DNA of 64,000 nucleotides from SW-6-46-9 sp964452185. GTDB lineage: Bacteria; Patescibacteriota; Minisyncoccia; Phycocordibacterales; SW-6-46-9. Shown piece by piece: positions 8,502-17,084 of the stretch. Where the stretch lies: positions 27,413-91,412 of the forward strand of contig CAYVKO010000001.1 in NCBI GenBank assembly GCA_964452185.1, written 5' to 3'. Within the stretch, counting starts at the first letter, position 1. Each line of letters starts with the position of its first letter. Position numbers and translations under genes: made by a program. The notes below the pieces were generated by a model that saw only the letters and a list, made by a program, of their open reading frames with translations, made no database searches and was not told the DNA's origin.

Positions 8502-8651
8502 GGGAGTAGTTATGTTTTTGTTGAAGCAAAAACCTCTATTGCTACAGCTCGTGATTTGTCCTTTGCTCCACTTACAGAAACACCACGTGCTTTCAAGATC
8601 TGGTATTACGTGTGGTGAGCGTACGTTCTCTACATTACGCACTTATACTTG
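8502..8651 (-). repeat. tRNA-3'-linked hairpin module, Leu(UAG) copy
   Basis: Read in the direction of tRNA-Leu(UAG), this stretch directly after the gene has: a GCGTA/TACGC stem, the 9-mer CTTGAAAGC (8589-8597; identical in the Tyr module), TGTTTCTGT (8574-8582; identical in the Gln module), CACGAGC (8547-8553; also in the Gln module) and a 7-bp stem with loop CTTCAA (8514-8533). It ends with a decayed copy of the tRNA T-arm (ACTCCC, 8502-8507) 160 bp from the original at 8662. No open frame is credible. Function unknown. Confidence 0.6.
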
Positions 8652-8734
8652 TGCTGGGGGCGGGAGTTGAACCCGCACGCCTTTGCGGCATATGGTCCTA
8701 AACCATACGTGTCTACCAATTCCACCACCCCAGC
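8652..8734 (-). tRNA. tRNA-Leu(UAG)
   Basis: 83 nt on the minus strand. Acceptor GCTGGGG/CCCCAGC with discriminator A; long class II variable arm; anticodon loop TTTAGGA with anticodon TAG (reads CUA). T-arm loop TTCAACT. The CCA end is not encoded. Confidence 0.95.
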
Positions 8735-8823
8735 AAATCTTTCACTAAAACGTATGATATCAGATTTCTAACAGGGAATAAATACTCGTACAGGTTATTT
8801 AAGCCTAATGAATCTTGTTCTTG

Positions 8824-9008
8824 TGTCCGTCCGGTTTATCCTGAGCCTGTCGAAGGGCAGGATTTGGCTGCGGTCGATCGAAGTTCGCCTCTGGCCGCAC
8901 CTTGTTCGTCGTGCTCGCATACTGTGCGTGACATAACTCCGGTGTTCAAATTTATACAGACATGCAGAAATGCATACCTTCTTCTGAACAACTTAACGAG
9001 TAAAGATG
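8824..9008 (-). repeat. tRNA-3'-linked hairpin module, Lys(CUU) copy, with an inserted REP-like repeat
   Basis: In tRNA orientation: the hairpin ATGCA-TTTC-TGCAT, TTTGAACAC in the place of CTTGAAAGC, a CGCA/TGCG hairpin, GCACGACGA, and a CTTCGA-containing loop. It ends in a copy of the tRNA-Lys 3' part. That copy is split: positions 8857-8866 repeat 9017-9026 and 8824-8834 repeat 9007-9017. Between them sits a 22-nt insert (8835-8856) containing the widespread REP-like word CTTCGACAGGCTCAGGAT. Removing the insert gives the same 160-bp period as the Leu module. This is the most divergent of the four modules. Confidence 0.55.
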
Positions 9009-9082
9009 TCCGTCCGGCAGGATTTGAACCTGCGGCCGTCTGCTTAAGAGGCAGCTGCTCTACCAAGCTGAGCTACGGACGG
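9009..9082 (-). tRNA. tRNA-Lys(CUU)
   Basis: 74 nt on the minus strand. Acceptor CCGTCCG/CGGACGG, discriminator A, anticodon loop CTCTTAA (anticodon CTT, reads AAG), T-arm GCAGG-TTCAAAT-CCTGC. The outermost anticodon-stem pair looks like a G-A mismatch. CCA is not encoded. Confidence 0.93.
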
Positions 9083-9151
9083 GAATCACTCCCTAAAGCA
9101 CGCAACAGTTTGCGTGCTCCTCGAATAAGTCTGCTAACTTATTTAAGGTAG
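9083..9151. repeat. Two small hairpins between tRNA-Lys and tRNA-Leu(UAA)
   Basis: The 69-bp spacer holds GCACGCAA/TTGCGTGC and AATAAGT/ACTTATT inverted repeats. They could mark processing sites of the tRNA precursor. No copy of the tRNA-Leu(UAA) 3' end is seen here, so this spacer is not counted as one of the modules. Confidence 0.4.
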
Positions 9152-9236
9152 TGCCCGGGGTGGGACTCGAACCCACAACCACAGTTCGTGGTACGGATTT
9201 TAAGTCCGCTGTGTATACCAATTCCACCACCCAGGC
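9152..9236 (-). tRNA. tRNA-Leu(UAA)
   Basis: 85 nt on the minus strand. Acceptor GCCTGGG/CCCGGGC (one T-G pair), discriminator A, anticodon loop CTTAAAA (anticodon TAA, reads UUA), long variable arm, T-loop TTCGAGT. CCA is not encoded. Upstream, between it and tRNA-Cys, a TATAAT on the minus strand near 9337 may be a separate promoter. Confidence 0.95.
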
Positions 9237-9362
9237 ATATAAAAAACACTCTTAAAAATTACCTTACTCAAGCACCAGCCCGGTTAGTGGTTAGTTCAAT
9301 TCGTTGTTGTTTGGTCCGGGCGCGCATACCTCATTATACTGAAATAAAACCCAGAATAAAGG

Positions 9363-9437
9363 AGGCCTGGATCGGATTTGCACCGACGGATAGAGGTTTT
9401 GCAGACCCCTGCGTTAGACTAACTTCGCCACCAGGCC
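9363..9437 (-). tRNA. tRNA-Cys(GCA)
   Basis: 75 nt on the minus strand. Acceptor GGCCTGG/CCAGGCC, discriminator T (the U73 expected for Cys), anticodon loop CTGCAAA (anticodon GCA). It begins 10 bp after the rbfA stop, so it is probably co-transcribed with infB-rbfA. Confidence 0.95.
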
Positions 9438-9447
9438 TAAATGTACT

Positions 9448-9777
9448 CTACAACTCAGAAAGAGCATCGTCAATTTGTTGGCGCTTTTTTTCATTGGCAT
9501 CAATTTCTAGCTTAACTTCAGGCACTTTTCGCCACGATATCGCATCACCAATTGTTTTACGCAGGTTTGATTGATGACCTTTTAGATTCTTGAAGTCGGA
9601 TACCAGATTATCATCCGGAAGGATAGTGACGAATATCGTTAGTTGAGATAACTTTTGATTAGCCTCGACCCGAGTAACGGTGACAAGTTTTGACGTGGGG
9701 CCGTGAGCAGAAAAGTACTTGCCGGCTACTTTCCGGATGGTTTTTTCAATTTTTTGTCGACGATCTTCATTGGCCAT
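9448..9777 (-). CDS. rbfA: Ribosome-binding factor A
   Basis: 109 residues, normal for RbfA, a KH-fold protein that helps mature the 16S rRNA 5' end in the 30S subunit. The pattern VTVTRVEANQKLSQLTIFVTI followed by an LRKTIGDAI helix and KVPEVKLEIDANEKK matches the family. It lies 20 bp downstream of infB on the same strand, the standard infB-rbfA pairing, and tRNA-Cys follows directly. Confidence 0.9.
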   Translation of the reverse strand: MANEDRRQKIEKTIRKVAGKYFSAHGPTSKLVTVTRVEANQKLSQLTIFVTILPDDNLVSDFKNLKGHQSNLRKTIGDAISWRKVPEVKLEIDANEKKRQQIDDALSEL

Positions 9778-9797
9778 ACACGAAAAGCGTTAACAGA

Positions 9798-11297
9798 TTA
9801 TGACTCAACCATTTCAAATGATTCGATAACATCCCCTGGTGCAATAGTGACTCGACTCTCGATATTAGCGCCAAACTCATGGCCGCTTTCTACCTTGTCT
9901 GTGGCTGCTCGCTGTTGCTGAAGCTCGACTATTTCACCGTCGGCTATTTTAGTTTCATTGCGGATTACTGATACACCGGCACTACTGGTGATTGTTCCGT
10001 CAAAGACTTTTCCTCCAATTACTTGCATATCCTTCTTGCTACTGAAAGTTTTGAGTACTTTTGCTCGTCCGCGCACAACTCGAGTGGTGATGGTGGGGGT
10101 ACGCTCTTCAACGGCTTCTTTTAACCATTCAACTAACTCGTAGATAACAGAACCTGTTTTTACTGCAACATCTCGCCGTTTAGCTGTTTGTTTTGCAGCT
10201 TGAGAGACGGAAACATTAAACCCAACGACAATCGAAGATACGTCGTTAGAGGCAACTGCTCGGATGTCATCCTCAGTGATATCGCCAACTCCGGTGTGGA
10301 CAATATCCAGAGCGGCACGATCGCTATGCAGCTTTTTTAGTTCATGCGTAATAGCATCAACGGTGCCCGAGACATCAGTTTTTACCACTACAGGAATAGT
10401 AAAGGCGTCGTACGACTGACGTGCTCCTTGCGAACCTGATCTCTCTTTTGATTTTTTATACTGCTCAGCAGCTTCACGAGCAGCCTTCTTGTCTTTAAGG
10501 GACTCAAACTTGGCTCCAACCTTCGGCTGCTCGTCAAACCCAACAACCAGTACTGGTGTGCTGGCTTGCGCCTTTTCTATACTTTTGCCTTTAAAGTTCT
10601 CAAAAATTCGTACCGGAGCAATACACCCTTCAGCATGAACATACATACCCGTTTCTAAAGATCCGTCAGTAATTACAAGAGTAGCTTGTGTACCGCGCTG
10701 GGCATCAACGGAGGATTCTATGACTGTTCCGCTTGCATTAGTTTGAGGGTCAGTGGTAAGTTCGTTAAGTTTTGCGGTCAGAGTCAGAAGGTCTAAAAGT
10801 TCTTCTATATTTTCTCCGGTCTTAGCTGATATTTCAACGTACGATATATCACCTCCAAAACCTTCTACGTAAACTTCGGATTCCGCCAGCTCTTGTATAA
10901 CGGCGTCTACATCAGCTTCTGGTTTATCTATCTTATTTATGGCTACAATAAACGGTATTTCTTGCTCTTTAATTTCCTTAATTGTTTCTTTGGTTTGTTC
11001 TTGCACTCCGTCATCAGCTGCTACTACAAGGACTCCTATGTCAGCAACTGTAGCGCCTCGTTCGCGCATAGCGATAAAGGCTTCATGGCCTGGAGTATCA
11101 AGAAAGGTCATCTTGGTACTACCTTCTTCACCTTCGTGCGTTATTTCGTACGCAGACAGGTGTTGGGTGATTCCACCTGCTTCACTGGCTGCCGTGTTGC
11201 TTTTGCGGATATAATCCAGCAGTGTTGATTTGCCGTGATCGATATGACCCATTACAGCAATAACCGGCGGTCGAGTTGTTGAGTTTTCTTTAGACAT
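9798..11297 (-). CDS. infB: Translation initiation factor IF-2, short form
   Basis: 499 residues from ATG 11297. An upstream start at 11363 would add 22 residues of non-IF-2 character and was not chosen. The GTPase domain begins almost at the N-terminus: G1 [12 protein letters not shown]2 [13 protein letters not shown]3 DTPGHEAF, G4 NKID. Domains II, III and the C-terminal fMet-tRNA-binding domain follow. The long N-terminal region present in most bacterial IF-2 proteins is missing. IF-2 brings fMet-tRNA to the 30S subunit and promotes subunit joining. Confidence 0.95.
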   Translation of the reverse strand: MSKENSTTRPPVIAVMGHIDHGKSTLLDYIRKSNTAASEAGGITQHLSAYEITHEGEEGSTKMTFLDTPGHEAFIAMRERGATVADIGVLVVAADDGVQEQTKETIKEIKEQEIPFIVAINKIDKPEADVDAVIQELAESEVYVEGFGGDISYVEISAKTGENIEELLDLLTLTAKLNELTTDPQTNASGTVIESSVDAQRGTQATLVITDGSLETGMYVHAEGCIAPVRIFENFKGKSIEKAQASTPVLVVGFDEQPKVGAKFESLKDKKAAREAAEQYKKSKERSGSQGARQSYDAFTIPVVVKTDVSGTVDAITHELKKLHSDRAALDIVHTGVGDITEDDIRAVASNDVSSIVVGFNVSVSQAAKQTAKRRDVAVKTGSVIYELVEWLKEAVEERTPTITTRVVRGRAKVLKTFSSKKDMQVIGGKVFDGTITSSAGVSVIRNETKIADGEIVELQQQRAATDKVESGHEFGANIESRVTIAPGDVIESFEMVES

Positions 11298-11388
11298 AGA
11301 TTTGACACTGCAAATAGTACCGTAAATAAGTGTACAATAAAAGCGTTGTCTGGCAGGATCCACTTATTTCCGTTACATTAGTAGGTGC

Positions 11389-12546
11389 ATGAAAGAAAAA
11401 GATACAAGCCGCATATATCTTGATTACGCCGCTTCGACTCCGGTTCGGGATGAGGTGTTGTCGGCAATGGAGGCATACTGGCAGCAAGTTTTTGCTAATC
11501 CGCAAGCTACTATTCACACCCCCGGAAGAGAGGCCAGGAAAGCTGTATCGGAATCGCGAGAACGTATAAGTTCAATCCTTGGTGTACAGGCTTCAGAAAT
11601 TGTGTTTACTTCTGGGGCTACTGAGGCAAATTCTTTAGCTATTTTAGGAAGTATGAAGTCGGCCCGAGATCGTATAGAGGAACCTTCAGTTCTTGTTAAT
11701 GAGATATCTCACGGGTCAGTAACTCAGATCAACCAAGATAAGTTTAATGTAGATACAGTACCTGTAGATTCATCAGGACGAATGAATACTGAGGCGTTAG
11801 AATCGTTGGTAGATCCAAACACAGCACTGGTATCGTGTGAGTATGTAAACAATGAAATTGGAACCATTCAGCCAGTCAGGCAAGTAAGTAAGGCGGCATC
11901 CGGAGATGATCTGTACCCGTTAGTTCACACAGATGCTAGCCAAGCTCCGGTATTTCTGCCTTTAAACCCTGAACGGCTGGGTGTAGATATGATGACGATC
12001 AACGGGCAAAAAATGTATGGCCCAAAAGGTGTCGGGGTGTTGTGGGTAAAAAGTGGCACTCCGGTACAATCATTGCTTATAAATGACTCTAAAGAACATG
12101 TAGGTGATTACCAGGGTGTTCGTCCAGGCACACCGCCGGTACCGCTTATAGTGGGTATGGCTCAAGCGCTTGAGTGGGCGCAAAATCATTACGAAAAACA
12201 CCGAGAGCAAATTACAGCAGTCCGAGATTACGGCATACGCCAACTTAATGACACCTTTAGTGAAATTCGCATTAACGGAAGTCGTGATCATCGAGTGGCT
12301 AACAATATTAGCGTGTCCTTTCTAGGTGTAGATCATGATTATTTGGCTACTAAGCTTGACCGGGAGGGAATTGCCTGTGCGACCACTAGTGCTTGTCAGT
12401 CAGGGTCTGGTAAGTCTTCGGTGGTGGCTAGAATTGAAAATCAAACACAGCAAGCGCTTCGGTTTTCGCTTGGTATACACACAACACAATCCGATATGGA
12501 CACGCTTGTAAATACTCTCCGCGGTTGCTTGGATGGTGCAAGTTAG
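11389..12546 (+). CDS. Cysteine desulfurase (NifS/IscS type)
   Basis: 385 residues. PLP enzyme that takes sulfur from cysteine to form a persulfide for Fe-S clusters or tRNA thiolation. It shows LDYAASTPVRDEV at the N-terminus, SGATEANSLAI for cofactor phosphate binding, an Asn-rich VNNEIGTIQPV, HTDASQAP with the PLP-binding Asp, and INGQKMYGPKGVG with the Schiff-base Lys (normally SGHK; here the His is Gln). The mobile-loop cysteine lies in TTSACQSGSG. The substitution GHK to GQK and ISHGSV in place of EHxAV mark it as a divergent member. It starts divergently from infB with 91 bp between them. Confidence 0.88.
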   Translation: MKEKDTSRIYLDYAASTPVRDEVLSAMEAYWQQVFANPQATIHTPGREARKAVSESRERISSILGVQASEIVFTSGATEANSLAILGSMKSARDRIEEPSVLVNEISHGSVTQINQDKFNVDTVPVDSSGRMNTEALESLVDPNTALVSCEYVNNEIGTIQPVRQVSKAASGDDLYPLVHTDASQAPVFLPLNPERLGVDMMTINGQKMYGPKGVGVLWVKSGTPVQSLLINDSKEHVGDYQGVRPGTPPVPLIVGMAQALEWAQNHYEKHREQITAVRDYGIRQLNDTFSEIRINGSRDHRVANNISVSFLGVDHDYLATKLDREGIACATTSACQSGSGKSSVVARIENQTQQALRFSLGIHTTQSDMDTLVNTLRGCLDGAS

Positions 12547-12570
12547 ATTCTTTATAAATACTGTTGGTGG

Positions 12571-12576
12571 TATAAT
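12571..12576 (+). promoter_or_regulatory. -10 box (TATAAT) before the secreted protein at 12588
   Basis: TATAAT ends 11 nt before the ATG at 12588, giving a 5' leader of only about 4-5 nt if used. No strong -35 element is visible. Confidence 0.4.
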
Positions 12577-12587
12577 CTAAACCAGAA

Positions 12588-13319
12588 ATGAACAACTTTT
12601 CTAGAACACAACTCGTAATGCTGTTTGTGGCTATTTTGGCGGTATTAGTCATCGTGGGTGTGCTGGTGATAGGCGAATCATCGGATTCGCAGCCAGCAAC
12701 AGACCCTACAAGCACAACTACGCCTCAGCAGGAAGAGTCTGTTTCTGACAGTAATACACCTACGTCGTCAGATGCTACTTCATCAGCAACCGATACTCCA
12801 ACTACCACGGACACAGCCTCATTACCAACCCAAAGCGAGGTGTTAACGGCAAGTGTGGATGCGGTAGCTCGAGTTACAGCCCCGGAAATGTCTCCGCAAG
12901 CCGGTGTTTTATTGAATATTCGTGGCCAAAATAAAATGATTGTTCCGGCTTCAAATCCGTCCAACTCGGCCGAAGGATTGTTTGAAGATGGGGTGGTAGT
13001 TAGCCTTAGTCTAGACCCCAACCAATCAGATGATGAGTTTTCAGTGTACCGAGTAGGTCAAGCAAGCGGGTCTTTGTCCCCACTAACTGCAAGAGAATAT
13101 CAGTCAGAAACCGGGGAAGAAATGTACGTAGTTCCGTTATCGGGTCAACCGCAAATATTTCAAACAACGGTTAGTGCAGTGAGTGAATCAGGGGTTCAGA
13201 TTGAGTCCAATAATCTTCCGGCTGGCAGCCTACTTTTAAACACTCAAGCGGAAGTAGTAGGGCTTTTCAGCACAAACGGTGGTATATTCCCTCCTATATC
13301 TTCTCTAATGGCTAATTAG
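12588..13319 (+). CDS. Secreted/anchored protein, possible inactive protease-fold domain
   Basis: 243 residues. An N-terminal transmembrane helix (about 9-30) is followed by a Ser/Thr/Asp/Pro-rich linker (about 33-80) and a globular domain (about 85-243). I do not recognise a family with certainty. The end, NNLPAGSLLLNTQAEVVGLFSTNGG, resembles the PGNSGGPLLN-GEVVGI strand pair around the catalytic Ser of trypsin/HtrA-like proteases, but the GNSGG motif is absent and no His/Asp partners are evident. It may be a degenerate protease fold used for binding. It is a single gene between two others on the same strand. Confidence 0.55.
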   Translation: MNNFSRTQLVMLFVAILAVLVIVGVLVIGESSDSQPATDPTSTTTPQQEESVSDSNTPTSSDATSSATDTPTTTDTASLPTQSEVLTASVDAVARVTAPEMSPQAGVLLNIRGQNKMIVPASNPSNSAEGLFEDGVVVSLSLDPNQSDDEFSVYRVGQASGSLSPLTAREYQSETGEEMYVVPLSGQPQIFQTTVSAVSESGVQIESNNLPAGSLLLNTQAEVVGLFSTNGGIFPPISSLMAN

Positions 13320-13424
13320 AGGGCTAATTTACTCCATTGAAAAAGCCATTTAGGTACGCTAAAATATACGTAACTGCATAGCAGCCACAGTACCCTGAAA
13401 ATATCAGATAAGATACCAACACAT

Positions 13425-16187
13425 ATGGCAAATCCAACATCCAACAACAATGACGGGCAACCACCCTTCAATCGATTCACTGCCAAAGCTCGCGAAGCTA
13501 TTCGCCGAGCACATGAGTTGGCAGTCGAGCGCGATCAAAATCACGTAAATCCCAACCATCTCCTGGCTGCGTTGATTCAGCAGGATGAAAGTATTGTTTA
13601 CTCTATCCTTGAAAAGCTCGAAATCGAAATTCCGCACTTATCTGATGCTGTTATGGGCACTCTTGATGACCCGACAGGCGGCGACGTGGCTTCATCTTCA
13701 TCTCCGGCATATCAAATTTACTTAACTCCAGAGTTAGCCAAAACACTTGAAGCATCAACGCGAATAGCTCAGAATCTTTCTGATGAATTTGTTTCAACAG
13801 AACATCTGTTCTTGTCAGTGCTCTCAAACGATTCTGACGCAAAGGAAATTCTTCAAGAGTTTGGTATCAAGAAGGATGACGTAATGAAAGTGCTCAAAAA
13901 GTTGCGAGAAGATGGCGACACACCATCAAAACGCTCTCCTCAAAATCGATCACTAAAGAAGTATACAAGAAGCCTTACTGAAATGGCTCGAGAGAATGAA
14001 CTTGATCCGGTTATTGGTCGTGATCAAGAAGTGAACCGAATTATTCAAATTCTTTCTCGACGTACAAAGAACAACCCTATCCTTATCGGTGAAGCGGGGG
14101 TTGGAAAAACAGCTATAGCTGAAGGCTTGGCTCAACGAATGGCCAAAGGAGATGTGCCAGAATCTTTGGAGGAAAAAGAGTTAGTGTCCCTAGACCTTGG
14201 TTCGCTTATTGCTGGCACAAAATATCGAGGAGAATTTGAGCAGCGTCTAAAGAAAATTATGAAAGAGATAGAAAACTCTGAAGGGGATGTAATTATGTTT
14301 GTTGATGAAATTCATACGATTGTAGGAGCAGGTGCTGCTGAAGGAGCTATGGATGCATCCAATATGCTTAAACCTGCACTAGCTCGAGGAAAACTCCGTG
14401 CTATTGGTGCGACAACTTTAAATGAGTACCAAAAACATATAGAAAAAGACCCAGCTCTTACTCGGCGCTTCCAGCCGGTTCACGTAGAAGAGCCGTCTAT
14501 AGAGGATACTGTGGCTATCCTTCGTGGTCTTAAAGAGAAATACGAACTCTTCCATGGTGTAAAAATTCTTGATGAAGCCGTTGTAGCTGCAGCTGACCTT
14601 TCAAGCCGATATATTGCAGATCGATTCTTGCCAGACAAGGCGGTAGACTTGATTGACGAAGCGTGTTCTGCGCTACGAATGGAGCTTGAAGATAAACCTA
14701 AAGAGCTTGAAGAGGCACATCGTAAGATTACTCGCCTGGAAATCGAAAAAGAGGCTCTTACAAAAGAGGTATCTGATGAAGAAGACCCTGATGAAGAAGT
14801 AGTGGAGAGAATTGATGATATAGATAGAAAAATTGCTGAACTCAAAGAGGAAACTTCCGAGCTTGAACTTAAGTGGAGAAATGAAAAAGAGACGCTTAAT
14901 GCTATTAAGGATCTTAAGCAAAAAATTGAAAAACTTCGTGTTGAGGCTGAAAATACTGAAGCAGAGGCTGACCTTGGGCGAGCAGCTGAAATCCGCTATG
15001 GAGAGATGCCTCGACTAAAAGAGGAGTTGGAAGAGAAGCAAGAACGTCTTAAGGAGCTCCAATCTAATCGGCGTATTCTAAAAGAGGAGGTAACAGAACG
15101 TGATGTTGCTGAAGTGGTATCAGACTGGACAGGAATTCCGGTTAGTCGGATGCTTGAAGAGGAAGCTGAAAAACTATCCCGAATGGAGGAAACACTACAA
15201 GAGCGAGTGGTTGGTCAAGACGAGGCTGTAGAGAAGATATCTAACGCAGTAAAACGATCTCGGGTTGGTATTGCTGATCCGGAACGACCAATCGGTTCCT
15301 TTATGTTCCTTGGTCCAACTGGTGTTGGCAAAACTGAGCTAACAAAGACGCTTGCTGAATTCATGTTTGATGATGAAGAGGCGCTCATTCGAGTAGATAT
15401 GTCTGAGTATATGGAGCGTCACTCTGTCTCCAAGATGGTTGGTGCTCCGGCCGGATACGTGGGGCACGATGAATCAGGTAACCTCACTGAGAAAGTACGT
15501 CACCGTCCATACTCCGTCATTCTCTTTGATGAAATCGAAAAAGCACACCCTGATGTATTCAACATCCTGCTTCAGGTACTGGACAATGGTCACTTGACCG
15601 ACTCAAAAGGGAGGAAGGTCAACTTCAAGAACACAATAATTGTACTTACTTCAAATGTGGGTGCTCAACACATCGACAAGATGAAGACGCTCGGATTTAG
15701 CCAAGGCGATGAAATGGATGAATATGAACAGGCTAAGGATAAAGTGCGTGACGAACTAAAAGATGAATTCCGCCCTGAGTTCTTAAACCGCTTAGATGAC
15801 GTTATCATCTTCAACGTACTATCTGAAGAAGCGGTTCGTGAAATTGTAAGCATTCAGATGGAAGAAGTTCTTGAGCGTCTAGAAAAGAAGGATCTTACGC
15901 TCGAAATTGCTGATCCAGTTTACGACTATCTGGCTGAGGAAGGATATAATCCTCAGTACGGAGCTCGACCACTCAACCGAGTTATCCAAAACCAGATACT
16001 CACACCTGTAGCTAACTTGATGGTAGAACGAGGTGTGTTTGAGGGTGGTGAGGTACGAGTAGAAATGGAGGATGGAGAACTAAACTTTGAGGTGACCAAA
16101 AAAGGAGAAGCTCCACCTCTCGAAGAAGCTATTCCTGAGGCTTCAGACCTCAAAGAGCCAGCCGAACCAGCAGGAGCTACCACTTAA
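13425..16187 (+). CDS. ClpB/ClpC-type AAA+ unfoldase
   Basis: 920 residues with the double Clp N-domain (about 15-165), AAA-1 with Walker A GEAGVGKT (222-229) and Walker [10 protein letters not shown], a long coiled-coil middle domain (about 420-555), AAA-2 with [10 protein letters not shown] (630-639) and [11 protein letters not shown], and a C-terminal D2-small domain ([11 protein letters not shown]). The middle domain has the full ClpB length and the ClpB word [14 protein letters not shown], which fits a disaggregase. But AAA-2 has an insert with the tripeptide LGF (756-758), in the position where ClpC/ClpA/ClpX carry the ClpP-docking loop, followed by a ClpC-like [20 protein letters not shown]. 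It could thus serve either ClpP-linked degradation or disaggregation. Confidence 0.9.
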   Translation: MANPTSNNNDGQPPFNRFTAKAREAIRRAHELAVERDQNHVNPNHLLAALIQQDESIVYSILEKLEIEIPHLSDAVMGTLDDPTGGDVASSSSPAYQIYLTPELAKTLEASTRIAQNLSDEFVSTEHLFLSVLSNDSDAKEILQEFGIKKDDVMKVLKKLREDGDTPSKRSPQNRSLKKYTRSLTEMARENELDPVIGRDQEVNRIIQILSRRTKNNPILIGEAGVGKTAIAEGLAQRMAKGDVPESLEEKELVSLDLGSLIAGTKYRGEFEQRLKKIMKEIENSEGDVIMFVDEIHTIVGAGAAEGAMDASNMLKPALARGKLRAIGATTLNEYQKHIEKDPALTRRFQPVHVEEPSIEDTVAILRGLKEKYELFHGVKILDEAVVAAADLSSRYIADRFLPDKAVDLIDEACSALRMELEDKPKELEEAHRKITRLEIEKEALTKEVSDEEDPDEEVVERIDDIDRKIAELKEETSELELKWRNEKETLNAIKDLKQKIEKLRVEAENTEAEADLGRAAEIRYGEMPRLKEELEEKQERLKELQSNRRILKEEVTERDVAEVVSDWTGIPVSRMLEEEAEKLSRMEETLQERVVGQDEAVEKISNAVKRSRVGIADPERPIGSFMFLGPTGVGKTELTKTLAEFMFDDEEALIRVDMSEYMERHSVSKMVGAPAGYVGHDESGNLTEKVRHRPYSVILFDEIEKAHPDVFNILLQVLDNGHLTDSKGRKVNFKNTIIVLTSNVGAQHIDKMKTLGFSQGDEMDEYEQAKDKVRDELKDEFRPEFLNRLDDVIIFNVLSEEAVREIVSIQMEEVLERLEKKDLTLEIADPVYDYLAEEGYNPQYGARPLNRVIQNQILTPVANLMVERGVFEGGEVRVEMEDGELNFEVTKKGEAPPLEEAIPEASDLKEPAEPAGATT

Positions 16188-16228
16188 GCTCATCAAATAA
16201 AAAGACAATTCAAACTAATTAAAGCTTT

Positions 16229-16256
16229 AAGCAGCGGTTAATTTCCGTTGCTTTTA
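16229..16256 (+). terminator. Terminator after the Clp ATPase gene
   Basis: AAGCAGCGG / CCGTTGCTT stem (9 bp with one G-T pair), 7-nt loop, then TTT. Located 40 bp after the stop codon. Confidence 0.7.
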
Positions 16257-16258
16257 TA

Positions 16259-16287
16259 TTGCGAAACACGGTCAATCTTGCTATTAT
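16259..16287 (+). promoter_or_regulatory. Promoter of tRNA-Tyr
   Basis: TTGCGA (16259-16264), a 17-bp spacer and TATTAT (16282-16287). The start point would fall about 5 nt before the tRNA 5' end at 16299. Confidence 0.65.
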
Positions 16288-16298
16288 TTTACGTGGTT

Positions 16299-16382
16299 GC
16301 GTCGGTACCGAAGTGGTCAAACGGGGCAGACTGTAAATCTGCTGGCTTTATGCCTTCGTAGGTTCAAGTCCTACCCGGCGCA
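16299..16382 (+). tRNA. tRNA-Tyr(GUA)
   Basis: 84 nt. Acceptor GCGTCGG/CCGGCGC (one T-G pair), discriminator A, anticodon loop CTGTAAA (anticodon GTA), long variable arm, T-arm GTAGG-TTCAAGT-CCTAC. CCA is not encoded. Its last 18 nt plus 2 nt are repeated exactly at 16547-16566. Confidence 0.96.
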
Positions 16383-16566
16383 CAGCCTACAGACCTTATT
16401 AAGATTAAGCGAAGCTGGAGAACATGCATTTATGCATGTTCATGTGGACTTGAAAGCCGCAGACATATCTGAGTTTCAGCTATGCTGAAGGCGAAGATGT
16501 CGAGGTGGGGTCGAGAAAAATTCTCGTCAGAGAATTTATTCGTGACCAAGTCCTACCCGGCGCACA
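16383..16566 (+). repeat. tRNA-3'-linked hairpin module, Tyr(GUA) copy, bounded by a 20-bp direct repeat
   Basis: The tRNA 3' part at 16365-16384 is repeated exactly at 16547-16566 (20 of 20 bp), a period of 182 bp. Between the copies are: a perfect 10-bp hairpin (16420-16441, loop TT), CTTGAAAGC (16449-16457), the hairpin TTCAGC-TAT-GCTGAA (16475-16489), GGGGTCG, a 7-8 bp stem AAATTCT/AGAATTT with loop CGTCAG (16518-16537), and GTGACC directly before the second tRNA copy. This is the best preserved of the four modules. It looks like an insertion at the tRNA 3' end that restored the gene, or a structured RNA tail. Confidence 0.7.
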
Positions 16567-16579
16567 CTTCAACAGATTC

Positions 16580-16646
16580 AGTGCGAACACCTCGACAAAC
16601 TCAGTGTAAAAACTTCGGCTAGTTCGGTGTGGGTAGTGTTAACTCC
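16580..16646. repeat. Degenerate REP-like words between tRNA-Tyr module and tRNA-Trp
   Basis: CACCTCGACAAACTCAGTG and CTTCGGCTAGTTCGGTGTG are both variants of the common TTCGACAAGCTCAGTG repeat type; a related word is found at 8838-8856. Nothing coding is visible. Confidence 0.4.
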
Positions 16647-16667
16647 TGAAGAATTCGGCATTTTTGC

Positions 16668-16673
16668 TATACT
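16668..16673 (+). promoter_or_regulatory. -10 box of tRNA-Trp
   Basis: TATACT 10 nt before the tRNA-Trp 5' end at 16684. The -35 region is not convincing. Confidence 0.4.
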
Positions 16674-16683
16674 TCAACTGGTT

Positions 16684-16755
16684 GGGCCCATAGTTTAACT
16701 GGCAAAATGGCGGTCTCCAAAACCGCAGCTTGAGGTTCAAATCCTCATGGGCCCG
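16684..16755 (+). tRNA. tRNA-Trp(CCA)
   Basis: 72 nt. Acceptor GGGCCCA/TGGGCCC, discriminator G (as expected for bacterial Trp), anticodon stem GCGGT/ACCGC with loop CTCCAAA (anticodon CCA), T-arm TGAGG-TTCAAAT-CCTCA. CCA is not encoded. No hairpin module follows it. Confidence 0.95.
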
Positions 16756-16856
16756 CAGCGAACAAGAGCGTGAAAATACCGTTATTGTAAAATCGCAATG
16801 TCAATATATACTGTACCTAGTAACCGTCGATCTTTCCTAATTTATGAGGTGCCATT

Positions 16857-17084
16857 ATGGAACCCAATCGAGAAGACGGTTTCCTGGTTCGAGTAATTCC
16901 AACCAAAACCGGCTTGCCTGACACTGAAACTGCTGAAGATTTAGAGAGTGCGAAAGAAACAGCTGTTCGAATTTACAAGGGCAGACACAAGAAGGGCGTA
17001 TCGTACGCTCATATTTACTCTGACGGTAAGAGAGTCTTCCGGGCTCAAATCAAGAAAGGAAATCTAAAAGAAATAAGCACCTAA
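16857..17084 (+). CDS. Small hypothetical protein
   Basis: 75 residues, family not recognised. The ATG has a good Shine-Dalgarno sequence (GAGGTG about 6 nt upstream), which is uncommon in this window and supports it being translated. The sequence alternates short strands and one helix (VRVIPTKTGLP, TAEDLESAKETAVRIYKG, YAHIYSDGKRVFRAQIKK), an alpha/beta pattern with a basic C-terminal half that could bind nucleic acid (inference only). It stands alone between tRNA-Trp and a terminator that overlaps its stop codon. Confidence 0.7.
   Translation: MEPNREDGFLVRVIPTKTGLPDTETAEDLESAKETAVRIYKGRHKKGVSYAHIYSDGKRVFRAQIKKGNLKEIST

Noticed and set aside
8446..9574. Open frames of 67-128 codons over the tRNA cluster on both strands
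   Set aside because: They run through tRNA genes and the hairpin modules and have no protein-like features.
11298..11363. N-terminal extension of IF-2 by 22 residues
   Set aside because: The added residues show no IF-2 character and the ATG at 11297 directly precedes the usual start of the GTPase domain.
16299..16566. Group I intron in tRNA-Tyr as an explanation for the doubled 3' end
   Set aside because: The proximal copy already completes a perfect tRNA, the insert is shorter than usual group I introns, and I see no P3-P7 core motifs. Distal copies in the other tRNAs are decayed, so they cannot be needed exons.
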